This document shows positions 44,596 to 52,963 of a stretch of 64,000 nt of DNA, in pieces. Numbering within the stretch: position 1 is the stretch's first letter; each line of letters begins with the position of its first letter. The DNA comes from Flavobacterium segetis (GTDB lineage Bacteria; Bacteroidota; Bacteroidia; Flavobacteriales; Flavobacteriaceae): contig NZ_FQWE01000007.1 of assembly GCF_900129575.1 (NCBI RefSeq), forward strand, positions 1 to 64,000, read 5' to 3'. Position numbers and translations under genes: made by a program. The notes beneath the pieces are model-generated. The model had not been told where the DNA came from and ran no database searches. It saw only the letters and a program-made list of their open reading frames with translations.

Positions 44596-45783
44596 TTACA
44601 TTTTTGAGTCTAAGTATTTTCCTGTTTCTTTATGTCCAAAATTAGGAATCATATCATGAAATAATTCAACAATAATCTCCTTTGTCCAAGAAAGATTATG
44701 CTTCATTGTTTTTATTTCACAGGTAAAATTTTCCAATTTTTCATCATTATAAATTGCTTCATTTTTGATCACACCCAGATTTTCAAATCGATTCATATCA
44801 AGCACTTCATGATCAGTGTAAAATTCCTCAAAGTCTTTTTCACCTGTAGTATCGCTGCCAGTAAATAAACAAGGCCATTTTTTTTGAGCAATTAAATAAT
44901 CCATATTTTCTCTTGCTTCTTCTTCCGTTACACATAAATGTGGTTCAAATCCTAATTCAGCCAAATAGGTAACGGCAATATCAGCAAAAGAAATTAAATT
45001 AAGATTTTCGTCTAATTTGGGAAAGAAAATATCTCTATTTTCACCAAATATACAGGACATTAAACACAGTTCACCAGATTCTTTTGGTGTTACAAAATAG
45101 CGTTTAATGTCATTTGGTGCCACTATAGGTTGTTTCTTTAAAATTCTTTGATTGAACCCATGTAATAACGACCCATCTGAAAAAGCAACATTTGCAAAGC
45201 GTGCAGTAGATATTTGTATTTGCTCACTTTTTCGCATTAAATACATTTCCATAATGCGTTTTGAAGCACCCATCATATTAACAGGATTAGCTGCCTTATC
45301 AGTAGAAACACAAAAATATTTCTTGGTTCCTTTTTCTATAGATTGTTGTAATGTTTTCTCTGTATTAAAAACATTAACATCGATCATTCGCATCAGCGTA
45401 AAAGGATCCTTTTCACTTCGCACGTGCTTTAAAGCTGACAAATTCAGTACATAATCAAACTGCCCATCCGCCTTGATAAAAGCATCATATTCTAGTGAGC
45501 CAATATCTAAAGCAAATGTCTGGAAATCACCGTCAATATATCCGTAAGAACTCCTTAAGTCTCTTACAACTTCTACCATATTGTTTTCACTGATGTCAAC
45601 AATGTGAAGTTTCTGCGGGTTTCTCTTGAAAATTTCTTTAGTCACTGCTTGACCTATAGATCCTGCACCACCAATCACCAAAAAAGAAGATTTTCTAACA
45701 GTAGCTGCCAATTTATATTCATATTTCAGAAGATCTTTTTCAAATATTTCAGAAGATCTGCCTATTAATTTAAGAATGTTCAT
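44596..45783 (-). CDS. legB: NDP-GlcNAc 4,6-dehydratase, LegB-like
   Basis: 395 residues, soluble member of the WbpM/CapD SDR group. The cofactor motif VIGGAGSIGQAV is near 37-48, LSALKHVRSEKDPF follows, and the active-site VSTDKAANPVNMMGASKR is near 155. This opens the legionaminic acid block; the next genes in order are legC, legH, legI, legG, ptmE and legF. Confidence 0.88.
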   Translation of the reverse strand: MNILKLIGRSSEIFEKDLLKYEYKLAATVRKSSFLVIGGAGSIGQAVTKEIFKRNPQKLHIVDISENNMVEVVRDLRSSYGYIDGDFQTFALDIGSLEYDAFIKADGQFDYVLNLSALKHVRSEKDPFTLMRMIDVNVFNTEKTLQQSIEKGTKKYFCVSTDKAANPVNMMGASKRIMEMYLMRKSEQIQISTARFANVAFSDGSLLHGFNQRILKKQPIVAPNDIKRYFVTPKESGELCLMSCIFGENRDIFFPKLDENLNLISFADIAVTYLAELGFEPHLCVTEEEARENMDYLIAQKKWPCLFTGSDTTGEKDFEEFYTDHEVLDMNRFENLGVIKNEAIYNDEKLENFTCEIKTMKHNLSWTKEIIVELFHDMIPNFGHKETGKYLDSKM

Positions 45784-45798
45784 ATAATAATATCAAAT

Positions 45799-46872
45799 TT
45801 AATATAATTTTAAATCACCCTCCACCATTTCCTTCACCAAAGCCTTCAAATCATATTGAGGTTTCCATCCTAATTGCGTCTTTGATTTAGTAGGATCACC
45901 AATTAGTAAATCTACTTCAGTAGGACGGTAATATTCAGGATCTACACGAACCACCACTTGGCCTATTTCTAACTGATATAAAGGATTGTTGCAAGCCGCT
46001 ACTTTAGCTGTTTCATTTTCATTCTCTCCTTCAAAGAGCAACTCAACCCCTACTTCGGCGAAAGCCATACGTACAAAATCTCTAATATAAGTAGTTACAC
46101 CGGTTGCAATAACATAATCCTCAGCAACCTCTTGTTGTAATATCCTCCACATGGCTTCGACGTAATCTTTGGCATGACCCCAGTCTCTTTGTGCATTTAG
46201 ATTACCAAGATACAAACATTCTTGCTTTCCTTTAGCAATTGCAGCTGTTGCCATTGTAATTTTACGTGTTACAAATGTCTCGCCACGTCGTGGAGATTCA
46301 TGATTGAATAAAATTCCATTGCAGGCAAACATATTGTAAGCTTCGCGATAATTTTTAGTGATCCAGTAGGCGTATATCTTAGCAACACCGTAAGGAGATC
46401 GAGGATAGAAAGGCGAGTTTTCATCGTAGAAACCAGCAGCATTTTTATTTTCTGCCAGTCCACCGTAAAGTTCTGAAGTAGAAGCTTGGTAAACTCTAGT
46501 TTTGTTCATTAAACCTAGAATTCTAATGGCTTCTAATATTCTTAAAGTACCAATACCATCTACATTAGCAACATATTCAGGAGAATCAAAAGACACTTTT
46601 ACATGAGACATTGCTCCCAAATTATAGATTTCATCAGGTTGCACTTCTTGAATAATTCTTATAATATTAGTTGAATCAGTCAAATCGCCATAATGAAGTT
46701 TGAAATTGATATGCTTTTCATGTTGGTCTTGATAGATATGATCAATACGCTGGGTATTGAAAGAGGACGCACGACGCTTTACACCGTGAACCATGTATCC
46801 TTTTTCTAAAAGTAATTCAGCTAGATATGAACCGTCTTGACCTGTAATTCCTGTGATTAGTGCTACTTTCAT
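45799..46872 (-). CDS. gmd: GDP-mannose 4,6-dehydratase
   Basis: 357 residues from the preferred ATG at 46872, where the nucleotide-binding motif [19 protein letters not shown] follows directly; an upstream ATG at 46911 lies in repeat sequence. The family features [26 protein letters not shown] and [12 protein letters not shown] with the catalytic tyrosine and lysine are present. With fcl upstream it converts GDP-mannose to GDP-L-fucose. Confidence 0.95.
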   Translation of the reverse strand: MKVALITGITGQDGSYLAELLLEKGYMVHGVKRRASSFNTQRIDHIYQDQHEKHINFKLHYGDLTDSTNIIRIIQEVQPDEIYNLGAMSHVKVSFDSPEYVANVDGIGTLRILEAIRILGLMNKTRVYQASTSELYGGLAENKNAAGFYDENSPFYPRSPYGVAKIYAYWITKNYREAYNMFACNGILFNHESPRRGETFVTRKITMATAAIAKGKQECLYLGNLNAQRDWGHAKDYVEAMWRILQQEVAEDYVIATGVTTYIRDFVRMAFAEVGVELLFEGENENETAKVAACNNPLYQLEIGQVVVRVDPEYYRPTEVDLLIGDPTKSKTQLGWKPQYDLKALVKEMVEGDLKLY

Positions 46873-46907
46873 GTTTTTTTTAGTTTCTCTGTGTTTCTCT
46901 GTGTTAT

Positions 46908-47038
46908 GCACTGAGTTACACTATGTAGTTTTAAATATATAATTTTTTGTTTCACTGAGCTACTCTGTGTTTTACACTGAGTTACTCCGTGTAGCTTAAA
47001 TATATAGTTTTTTGTTTCACTGAGTTACACTGTGTAAC
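46908..47038. repeat. Two ~66-bp imperfect repeats between fcl and gmd
   Basis: The segment with CACTGAGTTAC, AAATATATA and TTTTTTGTTTCACTGAG occurs twice in a row in the 170-base gap, with substitutions. No coding content. Confidence 0.65.
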
Positions 47039-47042
47039 TAAA

Positions 47043-47993
47043 CTATAACTTCACTTCCTTATAACGATCTAAATTTTCCAAAAACCAATCATACGTCTTC
47101 TGGATTCCTTCCTCTAATTGTATTTTATGTTTCCACCCTAATGCATGCATCTTTGAAACATCCATTAATTTTCGTGGTGTTCCATCAGGTTTTGTAGCAT
47201 CCCAAACAATTTCTCCTTGATGTCTTGTGATTTTTTGAATGGTTTTTGCTAATTGTTTAATCGTTAGATCTTCTCCGGTCCCGACATTATAAAGATATTC
47301 TGGCAATTTATTTTCTAATGCAAAAACAACAGCTTCTGCCATATCATCTACAAAAAGGAATTCTCGCATTGGTGTTCCGCTTCCCCATAGTTCGACAGGC
47401 TCACTATTTTTTTTCGCTTCATGAAATTTACGGATCATTGCTGGCAAAACGTGCGAAGAATTTAAGTCGAAATTATCATGAGTACCATATAAATTAGTAG
47501 GCATTAGGCTTACATAATCTTTATTAAACTGCTTTCTAATTGCTTGACAAGCTTTGACGCCCGTAATTTTTGCAATAGCGTACCATTCATTTGTTGGCTC
47601 TAACGAATCTGTCAATAAATATTCTTCTTTGAGCGGTTGCGGTGCTAGTTTAGGGTAAATACATGAACTGCCTAAAAAGATAAATTTTTCAACACCTGAT
47701 TGTAAAGCTGTATCAATAAGATTATTTTGTATCAGCATGTTTTCCATAAGGAATTGGTATGGAAAGTCATTATTGGCCAGAATTCCGCCTACTTTGGCAG
47801 CGGCATCAATCACTATTTCTGGCTTTTCTGTTGCAAAAAAATCGTGTACTGCTTGTTGGTTTTTTAAATCGAGTTGTTTACTAGAAATACCGATTAGGTT
47901 TGTGTATCCTTTTGCGATAAGCGTGCGCCAAATTGCGCTACCCACCATTCCGTTATGACCTGCAATATATATTTTAGTGCTTTTTTGTATCAT
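47043..47993 (-). CDS. fcl: GDP-L-fucose synthase
   Basis: 316 residues from the ATG at 47993, chosen because IYIAGHNGMVGSAIWR then begins near residue 7. The family signatures FLGSSCIYPKLAPQPLKEE and EWYAIAKITGVK (catalytic tyrosine and lysine) are present, with HVLPAMIRKFHEA further on. It carries out the epimerisation and reduction that follow GMD. Confidence 0.95.
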   Translation of the reverse strand: MIQKSTKIYIAGHNGMVGSAIWRTLIAKGYTNLIGISSKQLDLKNQQAVHDFFATEKPEIVIDAAAKVGGILANNDFPYQFLMENMLIQNNLIDTALQSGVEKFIFLGSSCIYPKLAPQPLKEEYLLTDSLEPTNEWYAIAKITGVKACQAIRKQFNKDYVSLMPTNLYGTHDNFDLNSSHVLPAMIRKFHEAKKNSEPVELWGSGTPMREFLFVDDMAEAVVFALENKLPEYLYNVGTGEDLTIKQLAKTIQKITRHQGEIVWDATKPDGTPRKLMDVSKMHALGWKHKIQLEEGIQKTYDWFLENLDRYKEVKL

Positions 47994-48034
47994 ATTATTA
48001 AACTCTAGCAAGTAAATTGTTACTCAAAAAAAAT

Positions 48035-48457
48035 TTATTTATTTAATAACCAAGATGACGATTGAATTTTTTCACCTAAACCGTCCAGAAGTTCGATATT
48101 TAATTCAGTACAAACAGGAACTTCAGGAATGGAATTGTTATTTTGATCTCCGCCGTTGGCGAAAGCCAAATCAAACTCTTGTGAATGTAATTTATGAATG
48201 TGTTTAATGGTCTCGCATACGGTTCTATCGGTATCAATGGAGACAAATACTTTATCAGTAGCTTTAATATTATCCACAATAAATAAACGTTCCTCCTGAT
48301 TTTGAAATTCTTTCGATCCCTTTAATTCTCTTTGATGATCGTTGTTTACAATTACAAATAGTGCATCGCCAAGTTTTCTTGCTTCGTTGAAATACTCGAT
48401 ATGTCCTTTGTGGATCGGGTTAAAATAACCACTTACTATTATAGCTTTCTTTTTCAT
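48035..48457 (-). CDS. Small cytidylyltransferase-family protein
   Basis: 140 residues. The nucleotidyltransferase signature IVSGYFNPIHKGHIEYFNEA, with the HxGH motif, is at 8-27, and a second conserved region has FANGGDQNNNSIPE where the related TagD/RfaE group has its GGDR. It would couple a phosphorylated alcohol or sugar to CTP or ATP. The substrate is unknown; its place next to fcl suggests an activated donor for the surface glycan. Confidence 0.8.
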   Translation of the reverse strand: MKKKAIIVSGYFNPIHKGHIEYFNEARKLGDALFVIVNNDHQRELKGSKEFQNQEERLFIVDNIKATDKVFVSIDTDRTVCETIKHIHKLHSQEFDLAFANGGDQNNNSIPEVPVCTELNIELLDGLGEKIQSSSWLLNK

Positions 48458-48543
48458 ATTATTACATTTAATCTGTGAAACGAAAATTTTTATCTGATGC
48501 TGGTTTTTAAACTATTTATATTTCCACTCTACCAGTGAAATAT

Positions 48544-49320
48544 AATCAAATTTTTCAAGTTGCGAAGCTCATCATTATTGCAATGCATAACGAAACGTTG
48601 TTTGTAAATGATTCATAATCTCGACTACGCTCGATTTGACAAAAACATGACGACGATTTGAACAATTATTTGGTATAAATCTATTGTTATCTTGAATGTG
48701 TTAGTAAAACAATCAAATTTTTCAAGTTGCTCGTGTTATCATTATTGTATTGAAAAACGAAATGGTGTTTGTAAATGATTAATAATCTCGACTACGCTCG
48801 ATTTGACAAAAACATGACGATGATTTAAACAACTATTTGGTATAAATCTGTTGTTATCTTAAATGTGCTAGCAAAAAAATCAAATTTTTTAAGTTGCAGA
48901 AGTCATCATTATTTCAATGAAAAAAGAAACGTTACTTACAAATGATTCACGATCTCGACTACGCTCGATTTGACAAAAACATGACGACGATTTAAACAAC
49001 TATTGGGTATAAATCTATTTTTATCTTGAATCTGCTAATAAAATTATTATATTTTTCAAGTTGCTCGTGTTATCATTATTGCTACAAATAACGAAACGGT
49101 GTTTGTAAATGATTCATAATCTCGACTACGCTCGATTTGGCAAAAACACGACGATGATTTGAACAACTATTGGGTATAAATCTATTGTTATCTTGAATGT
49201 GTTAGTAAAACAATCAAATTTTTCAAGTTGTTCGTGTTATCATTATTGCTATGAAAAATGAAACGTTGTTTGTAAATGATTCATAATCTCGACTACGCTC
49301 GATTTGACAAAAACATGATA
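48544..49320. repeat. Five tandem ~167-bp non-coding repeats
   Basis: Copies start near 48544, 48711, 48878, 49043 and 49212. Each contains AATTTTTCAAGTTGC, a variable TCATTATT stretch, AATCTCGACTACGCTCGATT, then a GACAAAAACATGACGA stretch and TATTTGGTATAAATCT. Variation between copies is by substitution, with almost constant length. The stretch lies between the chain-length gene and the cytidylyltransferase gene and holds no reading frame. Confidence 0.9.
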
Positions 49321-49470
49321 GTACTTTCAATAAGTGTTTATGCTACCAAAATTGCTTGTCAAAAAAAATCTATCACTATAAAATTCTAAATGATCAAAAT
49401 AGTTCAGCGGAAAAAATTTTAAATATACTTAAACGTTACTGCAAAAATAAATTTAAAAAGTCAATCAAAA

Positions 49471-50532
49471 TTAAGCTAAACTTTTAAAAATACGACGTAC
49501 TATTAAAAACAAAACAGTTAAAAATCCCGCCAGAATTCCACCTAAAACAATTCCTTTAGCCTTCCCAAATTTTTCTTTTTTTAAAGGTAAAATAGGTTGA
49601 TCGATGACCTGAATTAAAGGAGTTTCTTTTCGTAACGTTACTTTAGCTAACTCGCTTTGCTTCACTAATTCTGTCAAGATCGCTGTATTGGCTTGTACAT
49701 CTACTTGTCGGCGAGCTGAAGGAGTACGACGCACATTAAGCGCAGGGTTTAACATAAAAGTATTATCATTAGCAACAGCTACTCCAGTGATGGCGCCATT
49801 GAGCGCTCCTCGTACTGAATCTGTTTGCCTTTGCAAAATAGCCATATTCTGCCTTGCCTTTTTACTTTTAGTATCCACATAAAAATCAGATACGTTTTTA
49901 ACCAAGGCCTCCGTAAAATACTTTGCAAATAACTCATTAGTAGAATTTACATCTATAGTAATTATAGCTATTTTTTTATCTTTTTGACCAACAGACAATC
50001 CCGTTTTAGAAATATTATCATACATCACGCCCATGATACTATCGTGGACTCTTGTGAAATTTTTGCGATTGGCCTCAGCAGGAAATTGGATGTTAGCAAA
50101 TTGTGGTTTATTCTCCCAATTCTTTCTCCATTCTTGCTCTTGTATGTACATTTCGGCAAGCGAAATAGACTTTCCTTGATAAGTGACTGGAGTTAAGAGC
50201 GTTTGCTCGACCATAGACCGCGATTTGAACAACTCATTCAAATTAGACCCTGTAAAAATACTACCACCGCCACCGCCAAGGTCAAAACCAAAAGAACTGG
50301 CTAAACCCAAAGCTCCTCCCAATCCTCCTCCACTTTTTTCATCTTCTAATGCAAATGATAAACTAGCGGTATAAATAGGTTTTTTACTGAAAGAATAGGC
50401 CAAACCTAAAACAGCTCCAATAATTCCCGCTATCACAATTATTTTCCATTGTGATAAGAGGTAATTAAACCATTCTTTTGCTTTATCTATTAATTCCTTT
50501 AACGATATTTCGTCGTTTGGGGTTTGTTCCAT
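49471..50532 (-). CDS. Wzz/GumC-type polysaccharide chain-length protein
   Basis: 353 residues with a membrane helix near 33-50 (WKIIVIAGIIGAVLGLAY) and another near 326-345, and a periplasmic domain between them. Just after helix 1 is a glycine-rich insertion (GGGLGGALG and GGGGGSIF). It controls chain length together with the Wzc-type kinase at the window edge. A heptanucleotide array starts directly upstream of its start codon. Confidence 0.88.
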   Translation of the reverse strand: MEQTPNDEISLKELIDKAKEWFNYLLSQWKIIVIAGIIGAVLGLAYSFSKKPIYTASLSFALEDEKSGGGLGGALGLASSFGFDLGGGGGSIFTGSNLNELFKSRSMVEQTLLTPVTYQGKSISLAEMYIQEQEWRKNWENKPQFANIQFPAEANRKNFTRVHDSIMGVMYDNISKTGLSVGQKDKKIAIITIDVNSTNELFAKYFTEALVKNVSDFYVDTKSKKARQNMAILQRQTDSVRGALNGAITGVAVANDNTFMLNPALNVRRTPSARRQVDVQANTAILTELVKQSELAKVTLRKETPLIQVIDQPILPLKKEKFGKAKGIVLGGILAGFLTVLFLIVRRIFKSLA

Positions 50533-51705
50533 GTTTTTTGTTATCGGTTTTCTGTTGTCGGTTTTCGGTTGTCGGTTCTCTGTTGTCGGTTCTCTGTTAT
50601 CTGTTATCCGTTTTCGGTTTTCTGTTATCGGTTTTCTAATGCCGTTTTTAGACTGTTGTTTTTAGACATTTCTTGAGAAAGTCCATTTACCCGGTTAATG
50701 CTATTTACGGATAACTGATAACTCATAACCGTTTTCTGTTGTCCGTTTTCGGTTTTCTGTTCTCTGTTTTTAGACTGTTATTTTTAGACTGTTCTTGAGA
50801 AAGTCCATTTAACCGGTTAATGCTATTTACGGATAACAGATAACTCATAACTGATAACCGTTCTCTGTTCTCTGTTGTCGGTTCTCTGTTGTCGGTTGTC
50901 GGTTCTCTGTTGTCAGTTTTCGGTTTTCGGTTTTCCGTTGTCGGTTTTCTGTTGTCCGTTTTCTGTTATCCGTTTTCTGTTATCGGTTTTCTGTTATCCG
51001 TTTTCGGTTGTCTGTTTTCGGTTGTCTGTTTTCGGTTGTCTATTATCCGTTTTCTGTTGTCCGTTTTCGGTTTTTTAATGCCGTTTTTAGACTGTTGTTT
51101 TTAGACATTTCTTGAGAAAGTGCATTTACCCGATTAATACTATTTACGGATAACAGATAACTCATAACTGAGAACCGTTCTCTGTTGTCGGTTGTCGGTT
51201 GTCCGTTTTCTGTTATCGGTTCTCTGTTGTCGGTTCTATGTTTTCGGTTGTCTAATGCCGTATTTAGACTGTTCTTGAGAAAGTGCATTTACCCGATTAA
51301 TACTATTTACGGATAACAGATAACTCATAACTGATAACCGTTCCCTGTTGTCCGTTTTCGGTTCTCTGTTTTCGGTTTTCTGTTGTCCGTTTTCGGTTTT
51401 CGGTTTTCTAATGCCGTTTTTAGACTGTTGTTTTTAGACATTTCTTTAGAAAGTACATTTACCCGATTAATGCTATTTACGGATAACTGATAACTCATAA
51501 CCGTTTTCTGTTGTCGGTTGTCTAATGCCGTTTTTAGACTGTTGTTGAGAAAGTACATTTACCCGATTAATACTATTTACGGATAACTGATAACTCATAA
51601 CTGATAACCATTCTCTGTTCTTGAGAAAGTCCATTTACCCGGTTAATTCTATTTACGGAAAACTGATAACTCATAACTCATAACCGTTTTCGGTTTTCTC
51701 TTGTG
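50533..51705 (+). repeat. Composite heptanucleotide module cluster (7 cores)
   Basis: The longest cluster of the family. Cores with TTGAGAAAGT, ATTTACCCGRTTAAT and TATTTACGGATAAC lie near 50672, 50793, 51111, 51274, 51443, 51544 and 51619. Each is preceded by one or two TTTTTAGACTGTT segments and separated by GTTNTSN arrays of 5-25 units, with inverse ATAACNG units after each core. It fills nearly all of the gap between wzz and fic. Readings such as SVNSINRVNGLSQ come from the core and are not proteins. Confidence 0.92.
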
Positions 51706-51922
51706 TGTTAATCAGCCTGCCCTGTGTTTTTATTTAGGGTTCATGTGGAGTGATTTTCGATAGCCATCCTGTAGCTTTACTTTTCAAAATAGTATCAAGA
51801 AGTCTTTACTTTAAAAAAATTATCGCTATTTTCTATAAATTTTCTGTCGCAAATCTTTTCTTCCCTAAAGCTTGGCATAGCATGTGTTTTGACATTTCAA
51901 AAAAAATAAATTTCCCTAAAAC

Positions 51923-52720
51923 CTAGAACAGTAATGTAAAATCTCGTCCTTTCGATGGTTTCTTCATATCTTCAAACTTTTGAATTTCGGCTGTAAGCAT
52001 CCTTGCATATTCAGTGGTCATAAATGCTTTGAAAACTTCAATATCGTCTTGTTCACGAGTAGCTATCAAAACTTCAATATATTCCGCTTTTGACTCATTA
52101 TAAACAATCGCAAGAGGCAACCCATAATAGGCTTGTATATAATTCATTAACAACCTTGATGTCCTACCATTGCCATCATAAAAGGGATGTATGCTTACCA
52201 AGTTAAAATGAGCAACAAAAGAAAGATGTAATTGCTCTAAAATTGATATGGGTTGTTGCATTTGCTCCTGAATGGCTTGTGTCATTTTTTGAGTAAGATC
52301 CGCTACTTTATCAAAATTAGGGAAATAACTAGAGCCTGCTGTCACATTTCCTTTTCTAAAGGCACCAATGCTGGCATCAATTGTTCCAAAAATAGTATTG
52401 TAAATTCGCGCCGTATTTTTAACTACAATTGAATTAATCTCTTGTATTAATTTAGTAGAAACAACTCTTTTAATTTTTGCTTCTTGTAAAGTAAATAATA
52501 AAGCGGTATAATGATCCGTAACCATCAAACTATCCTGCAATGGTTTACCTTTGGGTGTAAGTCCATCTGATAACAAAACTTGGGTTTCCACTTCGGTTAA
52601 AGTAGAGCCTTCAATCTTGGTAGAATGATGCACAATTGAGATATGATTAAACTTTTCATGGTTTATCACCTCATCAATCGCTAACGCTTTGTATCTAATG
52701 ACTAATTGTACTAAATCCAT
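51923..52720 (-). CDS. Fic-family protein (putative AMP-transferase)
   Basis: 265 residues from the ATG at 52720; the frame stays open further upstream only because it enters heptanucleotide repeats. The active-site loop HPFYDGNGRTSRLL (His178) is complete. An inhibitory-helix motif is present near the N-terminus, STKIEG (Ser33 to Gly38), matching [S/T]xxxE[G/N] of self-inhibited Fic proteins. Fic enzymes usually transfer AMP to protein hydroxyls. It has no link to polysaccharide synthesis and is bracketed by repeat modules within the locus, suggesting inserted cargo. Confidence 0.9.
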   Translation of the reverse strand: MDLVQLVIRYKALAIDEVINHEKFNHISIVHHSTKIEGSTLTEVETQVLLSDGLTPKGKPLQDSLMVTDHYTALLFTLQEAKIKRVVSTKLIQEINSIVVKNTARIYNTIFGTIDASIGAFRKGNVTAGSSYFPNFDKVADLTQKMTQAIQEQMQQPISILEQLHLSFVAHFNLVSIHPFYDGNGRTSRLLMNYIQAYYGLPLAIVYNESKAEYIEVLIATREQDDIEVFKAFMTTEYARMLTAEIQKFEDMKKPSKGRDFTLLF

Positions 52721-52963
52721 TGTCCGTTTTCTGTTGTCCGTTTTCTGTTCTTGAGAAAGTACATTTACCCGGTTAATTTTATTTACGGATAACAGATAAC
52801 TCATAACTGATAACCGTTCTCTGTTCTTGAGAAAGTCCTTTTACCCGGTTAATTCTATCTACGGATAACTCATAACCGATAACCGTCCTATGTTGTTGAG
52901 AGCATGTATTTACATCGCTAGCAATAGTCACGGATAACAGATAACTCGTAACCGATAACTCTA
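52721..52963 (+). repeat. Composite heptanucleotide modules (2 cores plus one degenerate)
   Basis: Cores lie near 52749-52790 and 52824-52865, with a decayed third near 52895-52935. It fills the gap between the fic start codon and the wza stop codon completely. Confidence 0.88.

Noticed and set aside
48544..49320. CRISPR array
   Set aside because: Repeats are ~167 bp with no short spacers and no cas genes nearby; the 7-bp arrays likewise have no spacers.
51923..52804. Longer 293-residue version of the Fic protein
   Set aside because: The extra 28 codons are module core sequence; the family-like start is the ATG at 52720.
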